DNA of 51,695 nt from Blastopirellula marina (GTDB lineage: Bacteria; Planctomycetota; Planctomycetia; Pirellulales; Thermoguttaceae): the NCBI GenBank assembly GCA_020721965.1, contig DYLS01000015.1:1-51695 (forward strand), given 5' to 3'. Each line of letters starts with the position of its first letter. Positions within the stretch are counted from its first letter, which is position 1. Position numbers and translations under genes: made by a program. A model generated the notes under the pieces. The model had not been told where the DNA came from. It searched no databases and saw only the letters and a program-made list of their open reading frames with translations. Of this stretch, positions 18,140-25,608 are shown one piece after another.

Positions 18140-18182
18140 TAGTCGCTCACAGGGGTTCTCGTGACTGCAAACGGCTCACCCT

Positions 18183-18225
18183 CTTGTCATTTCGCGCGAA
18201 GCGAGAAATCTTGCGAAGCGACAAG
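18183..18225. repeat. Family C palindromic repeat, short copy
   Basis: The sequence begins CTTGTCATTTCGCGCGAAGC and ends GACAAG, forming an imperfect hairpin. It matches the reverse complement of one end of the longer element at 44690-44788 over about 40 bp, apart from an internal deletion. It lies just before the family B element. Confidence 0.6.
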
Positions 18226-18240
18226 TCTCCTCGAAAGCGT

Positions 18241-18504
18241 TTAGTCCAAACTTCCCTCCGCGAACTAGGAGGATGCTAATTGCAAGTTGTTGCAAGGCAA
18301 TTGTTTACGTCAATTGAGCACCCTGATTCCGCCACCGTTTTCTGTGTACCAGGCGTATCGCGCAACTCATTACATCGCGCAAATCATTACAGGACAATAA
18401 CTTACGAAAAACCATTACACGACTACCGCAAGCAGAGCAAATTAACAGACAATCGTTACGCAGTAATGATTTACGTAAAAACACGTCCAGGAAGTTTGGC
18501 CTAA
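18241..18504 (+). repeat. Miniature inverted-repeat element, family B, copy 1 (264 bp)
   Basis: The termini are TTAGTCCAAACTTCC (18241-18255) and GGAAGTTTGGCCTAA (18490-18504), inverted with one mismatch. The flanks AAGCGT (18235-18240) and AAGCCT (18505-18510) suggest a 6-bp target duplication with one change. The AT-rich interior aligns with the reverse complement of 31689-31928. A short open frame inside is also seen in the other copy but lacks a start signal and is not called a gene. Confidence 0.75.
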
Positions 18505-18680
18505 AAGCCTTGCGCGTCCGCCGCGCTGAAACGATCTTCGCGGAAGCCCAGGTCCCCTTGGAGTCCGCCCTCTATCTGTTCGAGTTGGGGCCGCAATGCC
18601 CGTGCTTCTTCGAGGACGGCAGCCAGCTCGACATGGCCAGCGGCGGGGCCTGTTTGGATGCGGTACCTGCCTGATATCAG
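18501..18680 (-). pseudogene. Coding-like 3' remnant next to a family B element
   Basis: Minus-strand codons give about 58 residues with protein-like composition (TGPAAGHVELAAVLEEARAL, then GGLQGDLGFREDRFSAADAQ), ending at a TAG at 18501-18503. That stop lies within the terminal repeat of the family B element. No start codon with a ribosome site is visible, and the open frame runs back into the 3' end of trpC in another frame. It may be the tail of a gene cut by the insertion, or chance. The product is not recognised. Confidence 0.25.
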
Positions 18681-19486
18681 CTCGCTGCGTCGGGCCGGAT
18701 CGGCTCGCGTCCCAAGAGCCGGTCCACGGCCGCGCCGATGTCGGGCTCGCGCATCAAACTCTCGCCCACCAAAACGGCCTGCACGCCACAATCCGCCAAT
18801 CGCCGAAGATCGGCGTGCGTCTGGATCCCACTCTCGCCCACCACGCAGCGGTCGGCGGGAATCTCCGCCCGCAGGCGGATCGTATGCTGCAAATCCACCT
18901 CGAACGTCCGCAAGTCGCGATTGTTCACGCCGATCAAAGCCACCCCCAATCCGACGACGCGGGGGACATTCCCTGCCTCGTACACCTCCACCAGGGGCGT
19001 CATCTCCCAGTGCAGGACCGCCTCGTAAAGCGAAGAAAGCTGCTCGTCGGACAGGCACTCGGCGATCAGGAGCACGGCATCCGCGCCGTACGCGCGGGCC
19101 TCTAGGACCTGGTACGGGTCGAGGATGAAGTCTTTGCGGAGCACGGGGATGTTCACCGCCCGGCTGATCCCCGCCAGGAAATCCAAATGACCTTGAAAGT
19201 GCGGCTCATCCGTCAGGACGCTGATGCAGGTGGCACCGTGACGCTCATAGATTTGAGCGATTTCGACGGGTTGAAAGTCTTCGCGGATAAGCCCCTTGGA
19301 AGGACTCGCCTTTTTGACCTCGGCGATCAGGGCGATCGAGCGGCTTTGGCGGATGGCCCCCAAGAAGTCGCGTGGCGGCGGGACCGTTTTGATCCGCTCG
19401 AGCAGTTCCGCCTCGGGGACGCGGATCTTGGTCTGCTCGATCTCTTCTCGCTTGGTGGCGACAATGCGATCCAAGATGTTGGTCAT
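18677..19486 (-). CDS. trpC: Indole-3-glycerol phosphate synthase
   Basis: Catalyses ring closure of carboxyphenylaminodeoxyribulose phosphate to indole-3-glycerol phosphate in tryptophan synthesis. The product is 269 aa, normal for a monofunctional TrpC. The N-terminus MTNILDRIVATKREEIEQTK fits the family. EVKKASPSKGLI carries the catalytic lysines. Later conserved parts are VLRKDFILDPYQVLEARAYG, LIGVNNRDLRTFEVD and VVGESGIQTHADLRRL, which together bind substrate and phosphate. The ATG overlaps the stop of the upstream DUF434 gene as ATGA (19486-19483), so the two are translationally coupled. No other trp gene lies in the window. Confidence 0.96.
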   Translation of the reverse strand: MTNILDRIVATKREEIEQTKIRVPEAELLERIKTVPPPRDFLGAIRQSRSIALIAEVKKASPSKGLIREDFQPVEIAQIYERHGATCISVLTDEPHFQGHLDFLAGISRAVNIPVLRKDFILDPYQVLEARAYGADAVLLIAECLSDEQLSSLYEAVLHWEMTPLVEVYEAGNVPRVVGLGVALIGVNNRDLRTFEVDLQHTIRLRAEIPADRCVVGESGIQTHADLRRLADCGVQAVLVGESLMREPDIGAAVDRLLGREPIRPDAAS

Positions 19487-20394
19487 TGTTTGGCCCTTGT
19501 GCCACCGGCGGCGCGGTATGCCGCTGGGTGCCCTTGCGGCTGCGAGGCAGAGACGTGCGCCGCGCCGTCAGCGTCTGGGGTTGTGGCTTCTTCGCGACTC
19601 CCGCCTGTCAGCGGCGGGGCGGGCGTCTTGGCATCTTCCTGGCCACCACCGGCCCGCCAAAGATCGAGAATCCACGGGTTCAGGACTTGAGATTCCACCA
19701 CGTACCGGGCCAGGTTCACCCAGCTTTGGCAGAGGTCCAGGATTCCGCTGTCGGCGGAGGCGACAGGCGTTGCGATCTGAGCCAACGTGGCGTCCGGGTT
19801 GAAGACCAGTTCGACCGTCCAAGCCCAGCCGTGCAAGGCAGCGATCTGTTCGATGCGGCGTTTGAGGCGTCCGCTGTTCGAAACCGGGCGATCCAGATAC
19901 CACCGGCAGGCGGCAACACCATGCTTGTGCAGCGTGCGGCCGATCGCCTCCAGGGCCGCGTCGGTCTCAGCCACCTTGCGGTACGAGCCGTGCATGCTGG
20001 CCATGTCGCGAAGCGCGCCATCCCTCCCCAAAAGCAGCAAGCCGTTAGCCAGGGCGGCCTCCACGGTGGTCAGCACATTGTAGCCGTCCAGGGCCACATC
20101 TTTGCCATTCAGGTCCGCCAAGGCGATCTGCCGCGATTGTCTGCCAGCCGCCTCCTTGGCCGTGCAGGCACAGCGTTCCAGGGCGGTCCTTTGCCGCGCC
20201 GTCAGGTTGTGGCGGTCGCCCACCAATTTCAACGACGACGGCACGGCATAGCCGCGATCCAATAACCAGCACAGGTCCGCGAAGGCCCGCCCCAAACGAG
20301 GTCGTTGCTGGGTCCCGAAAAGCGCGGCATCCTCGGGATGCGGTCCACGGTGGCGGCGAGAATCGGCCATCGCCGTAATTCCACTAGCGCTCAT
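19483..20394 (-). CDS. DUF434/DUF5616 domain protein
   Basis: The product is 303 aa of unknown function. The N-terminal part (about residues 10-75, RRHRGPHPEDAALFG, then LCWLLDRGYAVPSSLKLVGD) resembles the DUF434 domain. The middle (about 90-230, LADLNGKDVALDGYNVLTTV, then VAACRWYLDRPVSNSGRLKR) resembles the domain that follows it in archaeal and planctomycete proteins (DUF5616). The YNVL segment with nearby acidic residues recalls PIN-like or nuclease folds, but that is inference only. The last 50 residues are Ala/Pro-rich and disordered. The ATG at 20394 overlaps the upstream PEBP stop by 11 bp; a second ATG at 20370 is also possible. The stop overlaps the trpC start. Confidence 0.7.
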   Translation of the reverse strand: MSASGITAMADSRRHRGPHPEDAALFGTQQRPRLGRAFADLCWLLDRGYAVPSSLKLVGDRHNLTARQRTALERCACTAKEAAGRQSRQIALADLNGKDVALDGYNVLTTVEAALANGLLLLGRDGALRDMASMHGSYRKVAETDAALEAIGRTLHKHGVAACRWYLDRPVSNSGRLKRRIEQIAALHGWAWTVELVFNPDATLAQIATPVASADSGILDLCQSWVNLARYVVESQVLNPWILDLWRAGGGQEDAKTPAPPLTGGSREEATTPDADGAAHVSASQPQGHPAAYRAAGGTRAKQ

Positions 20395-21241
20395 AGGTCC
20401 CCATCAGTTCGGCCTGCGCCAGGATATGGTCTTTCAGGTCCAGCCACAACACGGATTTGCTGACGCCCGGCTCGATCACCAGCTTGGCGTCCAGGGCGTA
20501 AAGCCGAAAGTAGTAGCGATGGCGCCCGTGTCCCGGCGGAGGCATAGGCCCACGGTAACCGATCGTCTGCCCGCTGGGCCAAGAGTTCTTCCCCTGGAGT
20601 GCGCCGGGGGGTTGCGAAAGCCGCGAGCTTTTGGGCACGTTCTCGGACAAGGCCGTCGCTTCCGGGGGAATCTTGTAGATCACCCAATGGACCCACGGTT
20701 CTTTGGTGGGCGCATCGGGGTCCTCGCAAATCAGGGCTAGCTCGCGTGTGCCCTCCGGAATCCCCTTCCACCCCAAGGGGGGCGAATTGTCCGCACCTTC
20801 CCCAGTGTACTTTTTAGGAATGGGCTTTCCGTTCTCAAAAGCCGAACTCGTGAGTGTGAAGGCCATGACGTCACCTCCTTCCGCTGATAAAGCAGATGGC
20901 GGCGGTGATCCTGAGCCGATGGCTCGATTCGCCTCCGCGTTTGCCCTCGTTTCTCTTCCCGATGGTCCGTATTGCCCTCTGGTTTGCGTTTGGTCCCGCT
21001 CTCCGCTGCCCGCCGTCTCACGGTCTGCGCTCTCGCTGTCCGTTGTGCTGGATGAGGAAGCGGGGGCGGCATCCGGCGTACAGCAAGCGGGTTCCTCCCC
21101 CACCATTTGAAACGCCCTGGCCGATTCGTCGGTCGGCTGCGGCCGATTACACCCGATCGCCACCAATAGAGCGCCCAATAGCAGCGCCACCGCGGGCATG
21201 TGGCGATCCGCTCTCGGTCCCGCCCTGACTTCCGCCTTCAT
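20384..21241 (-). CDS. PEBP family lipoprotein (YbhB/YbcL type)
   Basis: The product is 285 aa from the ATG at 21241, which has GGAGG seven nt upstream. The N-terminus has a hydrophobic stretch ending in AIGC, a lipobox that predicts lipid anchoring. A Ser/Thr/Glu-rich spacer of about 80 residues follows. The PEBP domain begins near residue 105 with AFTLTSSAFENGKPIPKKYT. Family marks are CEDPDAPTKEPWVHWVIY and IGYRGPMPPPGHGRHRYYFR, which line the anion/phospholipid-binding pocket. Bacterial members have no settled function. The gene lies 69 bp downstream of rtcB and overlaps the DUF434 gene, so all probably form one operon. Confidence 0.88.
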   Translation of the reverse strand: MKAEVRAGPRADRHMPAVALLLGALLVAIGCNRPQPTDESARAFQMVGEEPACCTPDAAPASSSSTTDSESADRETAGSGERDQTQTRGQYGPSGRETRANAEANRAIGSGSPPPSALSAEGGDVMAFTLTSSAFENGKPIPKKYTGEGADNSPPLGWKGIPEGTRELALICEDPDAPTKEPWVHWVIYKIPPEATALSENVPKSSRLSQPPGALQGKNSWPSGQTIGYRGPMPPPGHGRHRYYFRLYALDAKLVIEPGVSKSVLWLDLKDHILAQAELMGTYER

Positions 21242-21310
21242 CGCTGCGCCTCCAGACACCAAATCGTCCCCGCTAGCGTGCCGCTCGCATGCGACCAGCA
21301 GGGAGGGAAA

Positions 21311-22774
21311 TTACCCTTTGACCACCCCCAGGGGCCGCAGCCGGGCCACCTTTTTGGCCAGCCCGGCCCGATCCACCACGTCCACCACCACGCTGACATC
21401 TTTATACGCCTCGGGATGTTCCTCCGCGAGCCCTTCCCGGCTGTGCGCTCGGGCGACGATGCCCTTTTCGGCCAGCTCGCGGTCGATCCGCCGCCCCCGC
21501 GCACGGGCGGTGGCCGCGGTACGACTCAAAACCCGGCCTGCTCCGTGGCAGGATGAGCCAAACGTCTTTTGCATGGCCTGGGGCATTCCCACGAGCACCC
21601 AGCTTTCGCGGCCCATATCGCCTGGGATAATGACGGGCTGGCCGACGTGCCGATAACGATCCGGCACCTCGGGGTGTCCCGCGGGGAAAGCACGGGTCGC
21701 CCCTTTGCGGTGCACGCAGAGCAGCTTTTCCTGGCCGTCCACGACCTGCCGCTCCAACTTGGCGATGTTGTGGGCAACATCGTACACCAAGCCCAGCCCC
21801 AGGTCCTCCCACGACTTGCCGAAGAACTCTTGGAAGGCTTCGCGGGTCTGCCACATCAAGAGCTGGCGATTGGCCCAGGCGAAGTTGGCCGCCGCACGCA
21901 TCCCGACAAGGTAGCGTTGCCCCTCGGGGCTGTTCACCGGCGCGCAGACCAGTTGGCGATCGGGAAGCTCGATACCGTATTTCGTTGGGCAGTTGCGCAT
22001 GCTCTTCAAGGCATCGTCACAGACCTGATATCCCAGACCACGTGATCCGGAATGGATCATCACGCAGACCATCCCCTCCTCCAGACCGAATGCCCGGGCG
22101 GCCTGGCGATCCAGGACTTCCTCCACGACCTGGACTTCGAGGAAGTGGTTCCCGGCCCCCAACGTTCCGCACTGGTCACCGCCCCGTTCCTTGGCTGTGG
22201 GGCTGACGCAATCGGGATCGGCATTCGGCAAGGCCCCTTCGGCCTCGGTCAGCGCCACGTCGCTTGGCGTGGCCAACCCGCGCTGGGCCAAATGTTGGAC
22301 GCCGCGAGCCAACAGGGCATCCATTTCGGGGCCGGCGAAGAGGTATGGCCCACCCCTGCCCACGCCCGCGGGCACCCGCCGGAACAGGATGTTGATCAGC
22401 TCGGGTAGGCGAGGGCGGATGTCCTCTGCGTGCAGGTCGCTCCGCATGAGGCGCACGCCGCAGTTGATGTCGTACCCCACTCCGCCGGGCGAGATGACGC
22501 CCCCCTCGTCCGGGTCGGTAGCAGCTACCCCGCCGATGCAGAATCCGTAGCCCCAATGGATGTCCGGCATGGCCAGACTGGCCCCCTGAACGCCTGGCAA
22601 GTACGCTACGTTGGCCACTTGCTCGGGCGCCTGATCGGCCCGAATCTGGTCGATAAGCCGCTCATCGGCGAAGATTCGCCCCTCTACCCGCATTCCCGGC
22701 TTGTAAGATCGGGGAATCCGCCAGGTCGTTTCGTCCACTCGCTGAAGGGGTCCGTGGAATCCGTCCTTTCCCAT
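21311..22774 (-). CDS. rtcB: RtcB RNA ligase
   Basis: Joins RNA 2',3'-cyclic phosphate or 3'-phosphate ends to 5'-hydroxyl ends using GTP and manganese. The product is 487 aa, the normal length. Metal-binding motifs are clear: GVGYDINCGVRL (cysteine at 105), GAGNHFLEVQ and MIHSGSRGLGYQV. SCHGAGRVLSRTAA near the C-terminus contains the histidine that is guanylylated in characterised RtcBs. The C-terminal LRPLGVVKG is also typical. AGGA about 8 nt before the ATG supports the start. No RtcR regulator, RtcA cyclase or archease is adjacent. It heads the minus-strand run rtcB, PEBP, DUF434, trpC. Confidence 0.96.
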   Translation of the reverse strand: MGKDGFHGPLQRVDETTWRIPRSYKPGMRVEGRIFADERLIDQIRADQAPEQVANVAYLPGVQGASLAMPDIHWGYGFCIGGVAATDPDEGGVISPGGVGYDINCGVRLMRSDLHAEDIRPRLPELINILFRRVPAGVGRGGPYLFAGPEMDALLARGVQHLAQRGLATPSDVALTEAEGALPNADPDCVSPTAKERGGDQCGTLGAGNHFLEVQVVEEVLDRQAARAFGLEEGMVCVMIHSGSRGLGYQVCDDALKSMRNCPTKYGIELPDRQLVCAPVNSPEGQRYLVGMRAAANFAWANRQLLMWQTREAFQEFFGKSWEDLGLGLVYDVAHNIAKLERQVVDGQEKLLCVHRKGATRAFPAGHPEVPDRYRHVGQPVIIPGDMGRESWVLVGMPQAMQKTFGSSCHGAGRVLSRTAATARARGRRIDRELAEKGIVARAHSREGLAEEHPEAYKDVSVVVDVVDRAGLAKKVARLRPLGVVKG

Positions 22775-23095
22775 TCAACGCATCCTACTGCAATCCGCTA
22801 GACATCCTCCCCCACGCGCCCACATTACCACGCTTGGCTATCCCGCTGAAGTCGATTATTCCGGAAGATCTGATTACTCGCTCAAATTTGGTTATGGCGT
22901 CAAAATTACCCGCATTCAAAAGCCACGTCACTCAGCGTGGACACCGAGAGAGAGCTGAAACTCCGCGGCCGGGTTCGCCGTCCGCAGCGGTCGGCAACGT
23001 TCCCTTTGCTGGCTTCGCAAGGAGATGCTGGCACCGGGAAGGCCATCCCCCCAACCAATCCCAGACCCGTTTCTTCCTCCTTTTTCCCCCTTCTG

Positions 23096-23183
23096 CTTAC
23101 GCCGCACAACTTACGCTGCACAAGTTACGCTGCACGACCTATACGCCGCACGACTCACGGCTGTGCTGCCTACGCTAAACGAC
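23096..23183. repeat. Degenerate tandem array, 14-bp period
   Basis: Units CTTACGCCGCACAA, CTTACGCTGCACAA and GTTACGCTGCACGA run in strict 14-bp phase from 23096 to 23137. Longer, looser units follow (CCTATACGCCGCACGA and then CCTACGCTAAACGA). It lies in the 500-bp gap 22775-23278 between rtcB and queF, which holds no recognisable gene. Confidence 0.7.
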
Positions 23184-23278
23184 CCGGCAGGCGGCGAGAG
23201 CTGGGATCGGCCTTGCAATCCTCGTGGCGCGGAGGTGCCCTGGCACAAATGCTGGGAAAAATCCGCCGCAACAAAATT

Positions 23279-23650
23279 CTAGGCAGTGGTCGGCGTTTCC
23301 GCGCGGTATTCCGCAGTCACCTTAGTCGTAATTCCGCCTCGCGGCCGGAAATCGGCCGTTACCCGCATCCAGCGGGGGCTTAATACCCCTACAAGATCAT
23401 CCAGGATGCGATTCGTCACGTGTTCATAGAAGATTCCCACGTTACGGAATGCCTGGAGATACAACTTCAGGCTCTTCAGCTCCACACAGAGACGAGCGGG
23501 GACATAAAGGATGGTCATCGTTCCAAAATCCGGCTGGCCGGTTTTGGGACAAACGGATGTGAACTCCGGGCAGACGATCTCGATGGTGTAATCACGGTTG
23601 GGGTACTGGTTTTCAAACGTTTCGAGGATATTCCGGAAATCGGTGGTCAC
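23279..23650 (-). CDS. queF: NADPH-dependent preQ0 reductase QueF
   Basis: Reduces the nitrile of 7-cyano-7-deazaguanine (preQ0) to the amine preQ1 in queuosine synthesis. The product is 123 aa from the GTG at 23650, with AAGGAG eight nt upstream; this is the size of the single-domain (YkvM-type) enzyme. An open extension to 23797 is not conserved. The catalytic cysteine is in [19 protein letters not shown], and the NADPH/substrate motif is [25 protein letters not shown] and [12 protein letters not shown] complete the T-fold. It is divergent from queC, with about 185 bp between the starts. Confidence 0.95.
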   Translation of the reverse strand: MTTDFRNILETFENQYPNRDYTIEIVCPEFTSVCPKTGQPDFGTMTILYVPARLCVELKSLKLYLQAFRNVGIFYEHVTNRILDDLVGVLSPRWMRVTADFRPRGGITTKVTAEYRAETPTTA

Positions 23651-23835
23651 GGGCAATACTCCTTTCTCACTCTCCCCTATTTTGGCATGATGAGAGAAGA
23701 GCGGGAAGTCGCTTTTGCGGATTTTCGTGGGCGGTTTTGCGGGCCGCTCCGTGATCGTGCGAGAGATCGGCCAGTGCGGGGCGAGAGCGATGGACAACGT
23801 CGAAATCCGGCCTGGGGCCTCGCGTGGGCAACACT

Positions 23836-24564
23836 ATGTCCAACAAAGCGGTGGTGCTTTTATCCGGGGGATTGGATTCCGCGACGGCGGCGGCCGAGGC
23901 CCGCCACGCCGGCTTCGACCTGTATGCGCTGACCGTGGATTACGGTCAGCGGCATCGCTGGGAACTCGCCGCCGCTCGCAGGGTGGCCGAATTTCTCGGC
24001 GTGCAACGGCACGTCTTTCTCAACGTGGATTTGACTGTCTTCGGCGGAAGTGCATTAACGGACCGTCTGCCCGTACCGAAAGATCGGCCCCTGGCTCCAG
24101 AGCGGACAGCCGCGCCGGTGCCTCCTGACATCCCCATCACCTATGTTCCGGCTCGGAACACGATCCTGCTGAGTTTGGCGCTGGCCTACGCCGAAACAGA
24201 GGGGGCGGGCGATATCTTCCTTGGCGTCAATGCCGTGGACTACAGCGGCTATCCCGACTGCCGCCCCGAGTTCTTGAAGGCCTTCCAGGAATTGGCCAAT
24301 CTCGCCACCAAGGCCGGCGTCGAGGGGATGACGGCATTTCGGGTCCACGCCCCCTTGCTCCGCCTGAGCAAGGGTGAAATCATTCGTCGGGGACTAGCGT
24401 TGGGAGTGGACTACGCCCTGACCCACAGTTGCTATGACCCATCGCCCGACGGCCGGAGTTGTGGCCGGTGCGACGCCTGCCAGCTCCGCCGCCGCGGTTT
24501 TGCCGAAGCGGGAGTAGCGGACCCCATCCCATACGCCGACGATGCCGCCCCGAATGCTCCGTAA
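23836..24564 (+). CDS. queC: 7-cyano-7-deazaguanine synthase QueC
   Basis: ATP-dependent conversion of 7-carboxy-7-deazaguanine to preQ0. The product is 242 aa from the ATG at 23836; a GTG four codons upstream (23824) is an alternative, and neither has a strong ribosome site. The PP-loop [10 protein letters not shown] binds [34 protein letters not shown] and [19 protein letters not shown] are QueC hallmarks. The zinc site is seen as [20 protein letters not shown]. queE follows on the same strand about 135 bp later, giving two consecutive pathway steps; QueD is not in the window. Confidence 0.96.
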   Translation: MSNKAVVLLSGGLDSATAAAEARHAGFDLYALTVDYGQRHRWELAAARRVAEFLGVQRHVFLNVDLTVFGGSALTDRLPVPKDRPLAPERTAAPVPPDIPITYVPARNTILLSLALAYAETEGAGDIFLGVNAVDYSGYPDCRPEFLKAFQELANLATKAGVEGMTAFRVHAPLLRLSKGEIIRRGLALGVDYALTHSCYDPSPDGRSCGRCDACQLRRRGFAEAGVADPIPYADDAAPNAP

Positions 24565-24699
24565 AGCCTTGCCCGGGAGAATACGCAACGCGATGCCATC
24601 GCCAATCGCCGCGATTCAGGACTTCAGGCCCCTGAATCCGGCCCGAGCATACAATGGAAAATGGCGTCACCGTTCAAGACCAGCCAGGAGTGTGCGATC

Positions 24700-25455
24700 G
24701 TGACTCGTGTCCAGCCCCAAGCCACCCTCTCCGTCATCCCGAAATCCGGGGACACGGCTGGGCGATCGTTTCGGTTGGCCGAGATCTTTCCATCCCGACA
24801 AGGCGAGGGGCTGCTGACCGGCACGGAGAGTCTCTTCATCCGTTTCAGCGGCTGCAATCTGCGTTGCCGTTTCTGCGATACCCCGTACGCATCGTGGCGA
24901 CCGGAAGGAGAGCTGTTCACCGTGCAAGACGTGCTGTCTCGCGTGGCCGAGTTCCCAGCCCGGCACATAGTCATCACGGGTGGCGAGCCGATGCTGTTTC
25001 CCGAGTTGCCGCATCTATGCGATATTTTGGTTGGCCAGGGGTATCACATCACAATCGAGACGGCGGGGACTCGCTACCTGTCGCTGAAGTGCCACCTGAT
25101 GTCGATCAGCCCCAAGCTGAGCAACTCCAACCCGGATCCCACCGAGCATCCGCGGTGGTCGGTTTTCCATGGCTGGCGGAGATTCCGACCGGACATCGTC
25201 CAGCAACTGATCAGCGAGCACGATTATCAGCTCAAATTCGTCATCGACCGTCCGGAAGATTGCCAAGAAGTGGCGGCATATTTGCAATACGTACCCACGG
25301 TGCGCAGGGACCGTGTGCTGATGATGCCGCAAGGGACGGACCTAGCCGACTTGGAGCAAAAGCGGCTATGGCTGGAACCATATTGCGAGCGGCATGGCCT
25401 GGTCTTCTGCCCGCGCAAGCAGATCGAATGGTTCGGGTGTCGTCGGGGCACATGA
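24700..25455 (+). CDS. queE: 7-carboxy-7-deazaguanine synthase QueE (radical SAM)
   Basis: A radical SAM enzyme that contracts carboxytetrahydropterin to 7-carboxy-7-deazaguanine. The product is 251 aa from the GTG at 24700, chosen because AGGAG lies nine nt upstream; an in-frame ATG at 24661 would add 13 residues. The substrate/SAM region begins with LAEIFPSRQGEGLLTGTES. The iron-sulfur motif is CNLRCRFC, the standard CxxxCxxC spacing. HIVITGGEPMLFPEL is the GGEP SAM-binding motif, and HITIETAGTRYL and LMSISPKLSNS are further QueE marks. It supplies the substrate of the preceding QueC. Confidence 0.95.
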   Translation: MTRVQPQATLSVIPKSGDTAGRSFRLAEIFPSRQGEGLLTGTESLFIRFSGCNLRCRFCDTPYASWRPEGELFTVQDVLSRVAEFPARHIVITGGEPMLFPELPHLCDILVGQGYHITIETAGTRYLSLKCHLMSISPKLSNSNPDPTEHPRWSVFHGWRRFRPDIVQQLISEHDYQLKFVIDRPEDCQEVAAYLQYVPTVRRDRVLMMPQGTDLADLEQKRLWLEPYCERHGLVFCPRKQIEWFGCRRGT

Positions 25456-25608
25456 GGCTTACCGTTGCAACCGCCGGCCGGACCTTGGCGGGGTCTGACC
25501 CCGTCCCTGGGCAATGGATTGCGTAGCGCCCCCGGCTGGTGCGGAGACCGAAACCGGCGCCGCATTCCGAGCTGGCACAGCGCGATTTGCCGAGCTTGCC
25601 GCGATCGC

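Noticed and set aside
18280-18504. Open frame of 74 codons inside family B copy 1, partly matched in copy 2
   Set aside because: No start signal, and the similarity is explained by the shared element sequence. It is kept only as a question in the family B finding.
23651-23835. preQ1 riboswitch between queF and queC
   Set aside because: I could not find a compact hairpin with an A-rich tail near either start. A covariance search would settle it.
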